DNA from: Gluconobacter kondonii
Lineage (GTDB): Bacteria; Pseudomonadota; Alphaproteobacteria; Acetobacterales; Acetobacteraceae
Reading direction: 5' to 3'
DNA length: 64,000 bases
Assembly: GCF_002723995.1 (NCBI RefSeq)
Contig: NZ_BEWP01000003.1
Location: 223,982-287,981 of the forward strand
The notes beneath the pieces were generated by a model. The model ran no database searches, was not told the origin of the DNA, and worked only from the letters and a program-made list of their open reading frames with translations. A program made the translations under genes and the position numbers. Shown piece by piece: positions 45,049 through 52,797 of the stretch. Positions within the stretch are counted from its first letter, which is position 1. Every line of letters starts with the position of its first letter.

Positions 45049-46311
45049 TCAGGGCTGTTTCAGCGCTTCGGCCATTCTTGCGTGGTCGAGGCGTTTTTCC
45101 CACGCAGCGATCAGGACCGGTGCCACGCAGTTTCCGGCGAAATTACCCACAGCCCGGGCGATTCCTACGAACCAGTCTACGGCCAGAAGCATCACCAGAC
45201 TTCCGGGTGGAATGGAGGGAACGCTGGCTAATGTCGCCGCCAGAACGACGATTGCAAAACCCGGAATGCCGTGCGCGCCTTTGGACGTGATCAGGGCGGT
45301 CACCAGCAGGGTTGCGATCTGCCAGAATGTCAGATGCGTCTCGGTGGCATTGGCCAGAAAAATGACGGCCAGACCCAGATAGATCGACAGCGCATCCAGA
45401 TTGAGCGAATAGCCCGCAGGCACAACGATTCCGACGACCTGACGCTCAACGCCCAGCTTTTCGAGCTTGGTCATAAGGCTGGGCAGAACCGCATCGGACG
45501 CCGTGGTGGTGGCGACGATCAGCAGCTCTTCACGGAAATATCTTGCAAATCGCAAAGGGTTTACGCCTGCGAGCCGAAGGCCGCCGCCAAGCGCGCAGAC
45601 GACAAATGCGCTGACCAGCAGGAAATACAGGACTGTAAATCCGGCCAGATGCCCGATCGTTCCGAGGCCATATCGTGCCGTCGTCGTCACCATTGCTCCG
45701 AAGACGCCGAGTGGAGCCACGCGGATGATGAGGCCCATCATGCGTGAAAACAGGTCGGACACGCTTTCGATCAGTCGGACCAGCGGCAGGCCCCGGTCTC
45801 CCATGCCGCTCAGGCAGCATCCGACAAGAATCGCGAAGACCAGAATCTGAAGGACATTGCCCTGCGCAAACGCATCGGCCGGGGTGTGGGGGACGAGCGA
45901 GAGCAGAAATCCGCTAAAGCCTTCCGCACGCAAATTCTGGGCATGGCCGCCATAGGAGGCGATCATCCGCGCGTCGCTCGCTGTGGGGACGAAGCCCACG
46001 CCCTGTCCGATTCCTAACCCCATCGCCACCATGACCGCCACGACAAGCGCCACTGTGGTCATGAGTTCGAAATAGAGCATCGCGCATCCGCCAAGCCGCC
46101 CCATCGTCTTGAGGGAGCCTGCGCCCAGAATGCCGAGCGTTACGATGCAGAACAGCAGTGGGCCAACCGCCATGATGATGAGGCGCATGAACAGTGCTGT
46201 CATCCAGCCCACGTCATCCGCAAGGAAAGGAAAGAACAGTCCGGCGCCAAGCCCCAGAACGGTCGCCAGAACGACCTGTGCGAACAGGCTTTCCGCAAAA
46301 GACTTCACCAT
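45049..46311 (-). CDS. DctA-type dicarboxylate:cation symporter (DAACS family)
   Basis: The product is 420 aa with eight helices and re-entrant loops. DAACS motifs are TTTASDAVLPSLMTKLE, PAGYSLNLDALSIYLG, SKGAHGIPGFAIVVLAATL and a final ARAVGNFAGNCVAPV. The family takes up dicarboxylates or acidic amino acids with H+ or Na+. The start overlaps the end of the HpxW-like gene by 7 nt, so it is the third gene of lysR-hpxW-dctA. In this context it may import an oxalurate-, oxamate- or dicarboxylate-like substrate. The Asn-rich cation site differs slightly from E. coli DctA (ARAVGNFAGN in place of ARALTNLVGN). Confidence 0.87.
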   Translation of the reverse strand: MVKSFAESLFAQVVLATVLGLGAGLFFPFLADDVGWMTALFMRLIIMAVGPLLFCIVTLGILGAGSLKTMGRLGGCAMLYFELMTTVALVVAVMVAMGLGIGQGVGFVPTASDARMIASYGGHAQNLRAEGFSGFLLSLVPHTPADAFAQGNVLQILVFAILVGCCLSGMGDRGLPLVRLIESVSDLFSRMMGLIIRVAPLGVFGAMVTTTARYGLGTIGHLAGFTVLYFLLVSAFVVCALGGGLRLAGVNPLRFARYFREELLIVATTTASDAVLPSLMTKLEKLGVERQVVGIVVPAGYSLNLDALSIYLGLAVIFLANATETHLTFWQIATLLVTALITSKGAHGIPGFAIVVLAATLASVPSIPPGSLVMLLAVDWFVGIARAVGNFAGNCVAPVLIAAWEKRLDHARMAEALKQP

Positions 46312-47897
46312 GCTGCGACGGCTCCGTCGCTCCGTGGGTCAGTTGCGCCTTCGAGCCGTCCGTTTTCATGACGGACCAGCGCACCGGCGTGACCCATGAT
46401 GATGGACTGGTGTTCAAGCGCTTCGACGACATGCCCTGCTGTTTCGAGCTGCGACATCACATCCGGGCTGAAGCCCGGCTCCACCTTGAGCGACAGGCTC
46501 TCTTCCCCCCATGTTCGTCCCAGCAGCCAGCGCGGACGACGGATGGCTTCCTGAAGGGGAACGCCGTGGCGGACGTGACGGCTGAAGACTGCGGCCTGTG
46601 TCTGGGGTTGCCCCTCGCCGCCCATGGTGCCGTACACCATCGTCCGTCCGTCGCGGAGTCGGGCCGCAGCCGGATTGAGCGTATGAAACGGTTTGGCGCC
46701 GGGGCGCAGGATGTTCCAGCCCGAATGGGCCAGACGGAAGGACGAGCCCCGGTTCTGCCAGAACAGCCCGCTCTGCGGCAGCATCACGCCGGAGCCAAAT
46801 TCGAAATACAGGCTCTGGATCATGCTGACGGCCACGCCATTGCGATCGATAGCGCCCATCCATGTTGTGTCGCCCCACTGCGTCTGTTCCGTCCAAGGCA
46901 TGGCATGAGTCATGGACATCCGGGCTGTCATCGCCTCCAGCCGTGCCGGGTCGGCGAGGAGGCTCCGCGCCAGTGCCTCGGAATGCTCGCTGCCATCCGT
47001 GTGTCTGTTGCGATAAAGAAACGACTGTTTGGTCGCCTCGACCAGCCCGTGGATGTGCGAAAAGCTCTCCGGCCCGTCGTCGCGGCTCAGATGATCCGAG
47101 AGCGCAAGGATTAGAAGCGATGCCACGCCCTGTGTGGGAGGCGCGGTGTTGTAGAGAGTGCCATCGCTCGTCTGGGCCTGAAGCGGTTCCTTGACCTCCG
47201 CCCGATGGGCCAGAAGATCCAGCGACCGGACCGGGCTGCCCGCCGCCGCCAGATCCGCCGCCAGACTGCGGGCGAGCGGGCCGTTATAGAAGCTCCGCAA
47301 GCCGTCCCGGTTCAGCATCCGCAGCGTTTGCGCCAGTTCCGGGGATTTGCGGATGCTTCCTGCTGTCCAGGGTTTGCCTTCGGGGAAGCAGATCCGCGCC
47401 AGTGTCGGATCCGACATCAGTTCATGCTGTTTCTGTGCGAGCAGGGCGCCCTCGCTTTCGGAAACCACGCGGCCATGCTCGGCGTAATGGATGGCGTCGC
47501 GAAGCAGACGGTCCAGTGGCAGGGGATCGCGCAGTTCGGCGCTCAGTTCCAGCGCGGTTTCCCAGCCCGAGACCGTGCCCGCAACCGTATTGGCCGCAAG
47601 CCCGCCGCGCCAAGGAATGACGGTGTGCCCGGCTTCGGTATAGATTGTGTGTTCGGCGCCCATCGCCAGCGCTCCGCAGGCGTCAATGGCCACGGTACGG
47701 CCGTCCGGATGGCAGATCAGCCAGAACGCATCGCCGCCCAGCCCCGTCATGTGCGGATACACCACGGCCAGCGTGGATGCCGTGGCGACGACGGCCTCAA
47801 TGGCCGTACCCCCGTCGCGCAGGACATCCAGCCCCGCCTGACTGGCCAGATGGTGCGGCGACGTCACCATTCCGCCAAGAGCGTTGGGTGTGAGCAT
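46305..47897 (-). CDS. HpxW-like gamma-glutamyltransferase-family Ntn-hydrolase (candidate oxamate amidohydrolase)
   Basis: The product is 530 aa. It is a self-processing Ntn-hydrolase; the predicted nucleophile is Thr near residue 344 in WGDTTWMGAIDRNG, the new N-terminus of the small subunit. The large subunit has GGMVTSPHHLAS and MTGLGGDAFW. Unlike true GGT enzymes there is no NxMDDF glutamate-binding motif; that place reads WQNRGSSFRL, as in the HpxW-type branch, which suggests a smaller substrate such as oxamate. No signal peptide is seen, so it is cytoplasmic. ATG 47897 has AAGGA 7 nt upstream. It starts 10 bp after the lysR stop and overlaps the dctA-like gene. Confidence 0.82.
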   Translation of the reverse strand: MLTPNALGGMVTSPHHLASQAGLDVLRDGGTAIEAVVATASTLAVVYPHMTGLGGDAFWLICHPDGRTVAIDACGALAMGAEHTIYTEAGHTVIPWRGGLAANTVAGTVSGWETALELSAELRDPLPLDRLLRDAIHYAEHGRVVSESEGALLAQKQHELMSDPTLARICFPEGKPWTAGSIRKSPELAQTLRMLNRDGLRSFYNGPLARSLAADLAAAGSPVRSLDLLAHRAEVKEPLQAQTSDGTLYNTAPPTQGVASLLILALSDHLSRDDGPESFSHIHGLVEATKQSFLYRNRHTDGSEHSEALARSLLADPARLEAMTARMSMTHAMPWTEQTQWGDTTWMGAIDRNGVAVSMIQSLYFEFGSGVMLPQSGLFWQNRGSSFRLAHSGWNILRPGAKPFHTLNPAAARLRDGRTMVYGTMGGEGQPQTQAAVFSRHVRHGVPLQEAIRRPRWLLGRTWGEESLSLKVEPGFSPDVMSQLETAGHVVEALEHQSIIMGHAGALVRHENGRLEGATDPRSDGAVAAW

Positions 47898-47907
47898 GGT
47901 CTTGTCC

Positions 47908-48792
47908 TTAAAGAGGAATGAGTTCGGGCTGAAGGCGCGGGACATGCGCGCACAGCGTCCGGATCAGCAGGTCTTCGGGGCCCTGCGCGGTTTGATGGCG
48001 GGTGGAGGCGATGAATTCCACCTGAGGCATGTCCGGCAGAAGGCCCGGCGCGCAATGCGGCAGATGCTCCACGTTTCGCAGAAAAGCAGGCTGAGGGGTG
48101 ACGCCATATCCTGCGCGGACAGCGGCCAGAAGTGCCCCGAGACTGCCGCTGGTAAAGGCCAGATGCCACGCCCTTCCGCTCTTGTTAAGCGTCTCGATCG
48201 CCAGTCTGCGTGTTACGCTGCCATCGGGAAATGTGACGAGCGGAATGGACTGTTCTGCCGGAAATTCGGTGCCTGCGGGCGCGTACCAGCGCATGTCCTC
48301 GGTCCAGAGTTTCTGGCCGCGCGTCTCGCTTGTGCGTCGCATCCCGCACCAGACATCCAGTTCCCCCTGTTCCAGCAGGTTTGCCAGATGCGCCGACAGC
48401 CCCACGGTCAGCGTGATCTGGAGGGAGGGGTGGGAGGCGCGGAATGTGCCGAGAATTTCGGGAAAGCGCGTCAGGAGCAAGTCTTCCGTCACGCCCAGCC
48501 GGATCGTCCCGCGCGGCGCGTCCTGCCGGAAGCGGGACAGGATGCTGTCCTCGCATTGCAGAAGCTGTCGGGCCAGACCGATCAGCGCCATGCCGTCTGC
48601 GGTCAGACGCACGCTTTTGGTGCTGCGGGCCAGCAAGCGCGTGCCAAGCTGTTCCTCCAGCCTGCTGACATGCTGGCTGATGGTGGACTGACTCACTCCC
48701 TGGCTCTGCGCGGCTGACGTGAAATGCAGCGTCTCCGCGACGGCGAGAAAGGATTGCAGATGGAACGGATCGAGATGTATCTGATCTTTCAT
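47908..48792 (-). CDS. LysR-family transcriptional regulator
   Basis: The product is 294 aa. The N-terminal winged helix-turn-helix (residues about 5-64) contains HLQSFLAVAETLHFTSAAQ and SQSTISQHVSRLEEQLGTRLL. The C-terminal part is the periplasmic-binding-like inducer domain (TIRLGVTEDLL onward). It is the first gene of lysR-hpxW-dctA and is divergent from the allantoate amidohydrolase-like gene, so it probably controls both units in response to a pathway intermediate. The ATG at 48792 begins the HTH domain at the usual place; the longer frame starts with TTG and runs through the operator region. Confidence 0.93.
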   Translation of the reverse strand: MKDQIHLDPFHLQSFLAVAETLHFTSAAQSQGVSQSTISQHVSRLEEQLGTRLLARSTKSVRLTADGMALIGLARQLLQCEDSILSRFRQDAPRGTIRLGVTEDLLLTRFPEILGTFRASHPSLQITLTVGLSAHLANLLEQGELDVWCGMRRTSETRGQKLWTEDMRWYAPAGTEFPAEQSIPLVTFPDGSVTRRLAIETLNKSGRAWHLAFTSGSLGALLAAVRAGYGVTPQPAFLRNVEHLPHCAPGLLPDMPQVEFIASTRHQTAQGPEDLLIRTLCAHVPRLQPELIPL

Positions 48793-48820
48793 GCCAATAT
48801 GTGGGACTATATTTATTGGC
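48793..48820. promoter_or_regulatory. Inverted repeat, candidate LysR operator
   Basis: GCCAATA at 48793-48799 and TATTGGC at 48814-48820 form perfect 7-bp arms with a 14-nt A/T-rich spacer. The dyad sits directly before the lysR ATG and about 75 bp before the divergent hpxK-like gene, where LysR proteins commonly bind for autoregulation and activation. Confidence 0.55.
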
Positions 48821-48894
48821 GGGTCAACTTGATCTGATTCCGTTATGAGCGCAAAGTTCCCCTGCTTGACCAATCATCCCAGACAGGAGCCATC

Positions 48895-50130
48895 ATGACA
48901 GCCCACGGAGCCCGCGCCGTCGAGCGGTGCCGTATTCTCGCGGATGGTCCCTTCAGCGAGACGCCGGGTAGTCTGTTCCGATTCTGGCTTGGCCCCGCCT
49001 ATCAGCGCACCCTCACACAGGTCGCAGAATGGATGGAAGAGGCTGGTCTCAGCACCCGTCTGGATGCCGCCGGGAGCCTTGTTGGTCGTTACGAGGGTCT
49101 TGTGTCCGGCGCTCCGGCCCTGATGATCGGTTCGCATCTTGATACCGTCCGCAATGGCGGTGCGTTTGATGGCAATCTGGGCGTCATGCTGGGGATCGAG
49201 CTTGTCTCCGCCCTGAAGGAAGAAGGCACTCGCCTGCCATTCGCCATCGAGGTCATGGGGTTCGGAGATGAAGAGGGGTCGCGTTTTGCCGCGCCCATGA
49301 TTTGTTCCCGTGCCATGGCCGGGCTGATTGAATCCATTCCCGAAGGCATGACGGATGCGTCCGGCGTCACCATGGCCGAAGCCATGACCCGCTATGGTCT
49401 CGACCCCGCCCGCCTGAGCGAAGCCGCCCGTCGTCCGGGCGAACTGATTGCTTATATCGAGCCTCATATCGAACAGGGCCCGGCGATCGAAAGCGTGGAC
49501 GGAGAAATCGGCGTCGTTACCGCCATTGCCGCCCAGACCCGTCAGCGCGTCACCGTCACCGGCCAGTCCGACCATGCGGGCACGACGCCCATGACCATGC
49601 GTCAGGACGCCCTGACGGCGGTGGCTGAAATGATTCTTGCCGTTGAACGCCATGGCGGGGCCGGCGGGGCCACGCAGGTTGCCACGGTTGGACAGGTCGA
49701 GGTTGTACCAAATACCTCGAACGTTATTCCGGGCGAAGTCCGCTTCTCGCTGGACATGCGGGCTGAAACCGACGTGGCGCGGGACGAGTTGGTGGACGCC
49801 ATTCGCACGGATCTGCGCGCCATTGTCGCCAGCCGGGGTGTTGGCATTACGTTCGACACGCCGCAGATCCTGCCTGCTGCTGCCTGTGCGTCCGAACTGG
49901 TGGATCGTCTGGCGCGGGCCGTGACGACCGTGACCGGCCGTCCGGCGCAGCGCGTTCTCAGTGGTGCTGGGCATGATGCCATGGCCATGGTCGATCTGTG
50001 CCCGATGGGTATGCTCTTCATCCGCAGCCCAGGCGGCCTCAGCCATCATCCCGATGAAACCGTTCGTGTGGGAGACGTTGAGCTCGCCCACCGCGCCCTG
50101 CTTGCCTTCGTCAAGGAGTTCCAGTCATGA
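48895..50130 (+). CDS. M20-family amidohydrolase: allantoate amidohydrolase/N-carbamoyl-amino-acid hydrolase (HpxK/AllC-like)
   Basis: The product is 411 aa. It has the di-metal M20 catalytic domain with GSHLDTVRNGGAFDGN, GFGDEEGSRF and EPHIEQGPAIE, an inserted dimerisation domain (about 210-325; QSDHAGTTPMTMR) and a final SGAGHDAMAM. These are the conserved features of allantoate amidohydrolases, ureidoglycolate hydrolases and L-carbamoylases; sequence alone does not separate them. Next to a PucG-type aminotransferase, allantoate hydrolysis giving ureidoglycine is the best guess. AGGAG is 5 nt before ATG 48895. It overlaps the aminotransferase gene by ATGA. Confidence 0.88.
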   Translation: MTAHGARAVERCRILADGPFSETPGSLFRFWLGPAYQRTLTQVAEWMEEAGLSTRLDAAGSLVGRYEGLVSGAPALMIGSHLDTVRNGGAFDGNLGVMLGIELVSALKEEGTRLPFAIEVMGFGDEEGSRFAAPMICSRAMAGLIESIPEGMTDASGVTMAEAMTRYGLDPARLSEAARRPGELIAYIEPHIEQGPAIESVDGEIGVVTAIAAQTRQRVTVTGQSDHAGTTPMTMRQDALTAVAEMILAVERHGGAGGATQVATVGQVEVVPNTSNVIPGEVRFSLDMRAETDVARDELVDAIRTDLRAIVASRGVGITFDTPQILPAAACASELVDRLARAVTTVTGRPAQRVLSGAGHDAMAMVDLCPMGMLFIRSPGGLSHHPDETVRVGDVELAHRALLAFVKEFQS

Positions 50131-51359
50131 GCCAGCCCTCAACTTACGCACAGCTTGATCCGCCGTCCCGTCTGCTGATGGGCGCAGGCCCGACCAACGT
50201 CCATCCGCGCATCCTGCGTGCCATGTCCTATGACGTGATTGGCCAGATGGACCCGGAAATGACCGCTTATATGGACGAGGTCATGGCCCTGTATCGCGAG
50301 GTTTTCCGCACGAAGAACCACTGGACGCTGCTTGTGAACGGCTCGGCCCGGTCGGCTATTGAAGCCGCTCTGGTGTCGCTGGTCTCGCCGGGCATGAAGG
50401 TCGTCATTCCGCGTTTTGGTCGTTTTGGCCTGCTGTTGACGGAAATCGTTCATCGCTGTGGCGGTATCTCGTGTACGGTGGATGTGGAGTGGGGAGAGGT
50501 CGTCGATCCGGCCCGCATCGAAGCCGCCATCATTGAGCACAAGCCCGGTCTGGTCGCCTGTGTGCATGGCGACACGTCCACCACGACCGCCCAGCCGCTC
50601 GAAGAAATCGGCCGGATCTGCCGCAAGCATGACTTGCTGTTTTATGTGGACGCCACGGCGACCCTTGGCGGCATGACGTTCGAGACTGATGCCTGGAACA
50701 TCGACGTTGCCACGGCAGGACTTCAGAAATGCCTGAACGGCCCTCCGGGTTCCGCGCCGATCACGCTGTCGGATCGTGCCGTCGCCGCCATTCTTAAGCG
50801 CCGTCACGATGAAGCCGGGATTGCCACCGGTCAGGAACAGGGGAGCGGTCCGGTCATCCAGTCGAACTATTTCGATTTGGCGATGCTGATGAATTACTGG
50901 TCTCCGGCCCGGATGAACCATCATACCGAAGCGACCTCCATGCTCTACGCCGCGCGCGAGACGGCACGTCTGGTCGTGGAAGAGGGCGTGGAGGCCCGTG
51001 TTGCGCGCCATGTCAGGGCAGGGCGCGCCATGGTTGCCGGGCTGCGGGCCATGGGGCTGAAGGTCTATGGCGACGATACCACCCGCATGAGCAATGTCAC
51101 CGGCGTCTGGGTGCCGGACGGCGTGGACAATGCCCGCATCCGCGAACTGATGCGAGACGATTTCGGGATCGAGATCGTCTCGTCCTTCGGCCCGCTGACC
51201 GGGAAAATCTGGCGCATCGGGGCGATGGGTCTCAACGCGCGCAAGGACAAAGTGCTCCTTACGCTGGCCGCGCTCGATTCTGTTCTGGCCGGCGAGGGCG
51301 TTACGCTGAATCGTGGTGCGGGCGTGGATGCCGCCCGTGCTGCCTGGGATGCGGCCTGA
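50127..51359 (+). CDS. PLP-dependent class V aminotransferase, PucG/HpxJ-like ((S)-ureidoglycine-glyoxylate aminotransferase candidate)
   Basis: The product is 410 aa with the class V aminotransferase fold. The cofactor Lys lies in TAGLQKCLNGPPGSAPI, and YVDATATLGGM contains the PLP-contacting Asp. The QKCLNGPPG form is like PucG and alanine-glyoxylate aminotransferases. PucG and HpxJ convert ureidoglycine plus glyoxylate to oxalurate plus glycine; coupling with the M20 gene (4-nt overlap) makes that more likely than a general alanine-glyoxylate role. A GhrA-like reductase gene follows about 120 bp downstream. Confidence 0.86.
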   Translation: MSQPSTYAQLDPPSRLLMGAGPTNVHPRILRAMSYDVIGQMDPEMTAYMDEVMALYREVFRTKNHWTLLVNGSARSAIEAALVSLVSPGMKVVIPRFGRFGLLLTEIVHRCGGISCTVDVEWGEVVDPARIEAAIIEHKPGLVACVHGDTSTTTAQPLEEIGRICRKHDLLFYVDATATLGGMTFETDAWNIDVATAGLQKCLNGPPGSAPITLSDRAVAAILKRRHDEAGIATGQEQGSGPVIQSNYFDLAMLMNYWSPARMNHHTEATSMLYAARETARLVVEEGVEARVARHVRAGRAMVAGLRAMGLKVYGDDTTRMSNVTGVWVPDGVDNARIRELMRDDFGIEIVSSFGPLTGKIWRIGAMGLNARKDKVLLTLAALDSVLAGEGVTLNRGAGVDAARAAWDAA

Positions 51360-51372
51360 TCGATTAAAGTGG

Positions 51373-51402
51373 GTGTAGGGGCCAAGGCTCCTGCACCTAC
51401 AC
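51373..51402. repeat. Imperfect hairpin between the aminotransferase and reductase genes
   Basis: GTGTAGG at 51373-51379 pairs with CCTACAC at 51396-51402 around a 16-nt loop. No T run follows, so partial termination or mRNA protection is possible. Confidence 0.4.
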
Positions 51403-51481
51403 AAATGGGTGTGTGGGCTTGATCCAGGCTCCGCACAGCGCGAGCATCTCCAGAAACATTTCCCGCCGGAGAATACCCAGA

Positions 51482-52408
51482 ATGTCGCTCGTCTTTCATC
51501 ATACGCCCGAACGTGCCGCAGTCTGGCGAGAGAAATTCGCTCATGCCCGGCCGGACATTCCGTTTCATGTCTGGCCTGAAACCGGCCCGAAAGAAGATGT
51601 CCGCTATCTTGCGGCCTGGCAGACGCCGGACGATCTCGGCACGCTTTTTCCCAATCTGGAAGTTCTGTTCTCGCTGGGCGCGGGGATTGATCAGCTTAAT
51701 CTGGCCAATATTCCCCCCGGCGTGCAGATCATCCGCATGGTGGAGAACAGTCTGGTTGAGGGCATGATTGAATATGTTCTGTGGGCGGTATTTTCCTTCC
51801 ATCGGGACATGTTCCGCTACGCGCGCCAGCAACGCGAACATGTCTGGAACGGTTCGCACAACCGGCCTGCGAGGCTCTACCGCGTTGGCGTCATGGGGAT
51901 GGGAGAACTGGGCAGCCCGGTTCTGGAGAAGCTCGTCGCCCTCGGATATGAATGCCGGGGCTGGAGCCGCAGCCGCCGGGAAGTCGCGGGCGTGACATCC
52001 TTTGCCGGAGAAGCGGAGCTGGGCGATTTTCTGGCGCAGACCGACATTCTGGTCTGCCTCGTCCCGCTCACGGAAGCGACACGCGGCATCCTCAACCGTG
52101 ACCTGTTTGAAAAACTGCCGAAAGGTGCGTGCCTCATCAATTGCGGTCGCGGCGGTCATCTGGTGCAGGACGATCTGATCCCCGCGCTCGATAGCGGACA
52201 ACTGTCACAGGCGGTTCTCGACGTCGCCACGCCCGAACCGCTGCCGCCCGAACATCCGTTCTGGGATCATCCGCGCATTTTTCTGACCCCCCATATCGCC
52301 AGTGCCGCGCAGTCGGACAGCGCGGCCGAGGTCGTTCTGGCCAATCTGCGCCGCTACGAAGCGGGCGAGTCCATGACCGGCGTTATCGACACAGGACGAG
52401 GTTACTGA
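51482..52408 (+). CDS. Glyoxylate/hydroxypyruvate reductase A-like (D-2-hydroxyacid dehydrogenase)
   Basis: The product is 308 aa, similar in length and layout to E. coli GhrA (312 aa). It has the NAD(P) loop VGVMGMGELG near residue 140, the substrate Arg in CGRGGHLVQ, a catalytic Glu in TPEPLPPEHPFW and the catalytic His in LTPHIASA. It would reduce glyoxylate to glycolate or hydroxypyruvate to glycerate. This fits a pathway that produces or consumes glyoxylate. ATG 51482 has GGAG 10 nt upstream; the longer frame begins in the intergenic hairpin region. Confidence 0.88.
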   Translation: MSLVFHHTPERAAVWREKFAHARPDIPFHVWPETGPKEDVRYLAAWQTPDDLGTLFPNLEVLFSLGAGIDQLNLANIPPGVQIIRMVENSLVEGMIEYVLWAVFSFHRDMFRYARQQREHVWNGSHNRPARLYRVGVMGMGELGSPVLEKLVALGYECRGWSRSRREVAGVTSFAGEAELGDFLAQTDILVCLVPLTEATRGILNRDLFEKLPKGACLINCGRGGHLVQDDLIPALDSGQLSQAVLDVATPEPLPPEHPFWDHPRIFLTPHIASAAQSDSAAEVVLANLRRYEAGESMTGVIDTGRGY

Positions 52409-52438
52409 AGATGCGGGCCGGTTTTTGCATTTTCCGGC

Positions 52439-52467
52439 TTGCCAACCCTCAAGGGCTCGGTTAGAAC
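52439..52467 (+). promoter_or_regulatory. Candidate promoter of tRNA-Thr
   Basis: TTGCCA and TAGAAC are separated by 17 nt. The predicted transcription start would lie about 14 nt before the tRNA 5' end. Confidence 0.55.
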
Positions 52468-52487
52468 GCGCCCACCTTGATGGGTGC

Positions 52488-52563
52488 GCCGGTGTAGCTC
52501 AGCTGGTAGAGCACGTCATTCGTAATGATGGGGTCGGGAGTTCGAATCTCTTCACCGGCACCA
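52488..52563 (+). tRNA. tRNA-Thr (anticodon CGT)
   Basis: The 76-nt cloverleaf is complete: acceptor GCCGGTG/CACCGGC, D-stem GCTC/GAGC, anticodon stem CGTCA/TGATG with loop TTCGTAA, T-arm with TTCGAAT, discriminator A and an encoded CCA end. It reads ACG codons. Confidence 0.96.
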
Positions 52564-52797
52564 TCAAGGTCTTTCTGAAAATCCGACTATGATGTTCCGT
52601 GTCCCGTCTGTTGGATACGGCAGAGGCTCATATTTTGGATCTTCACATTTTTTCAAAACATTGCCGATAAAATCCGCGTCCTCTGGGCAATCCACTCCTG
52701 ATGGGACTACGGTGAAGGTCGATATCCCGATGAAGAGGACGACCCGGAGGAGGGCGGACTGTCAAAAGACGGCTCCCTGCGCTAGGTTAGGAGTCCG

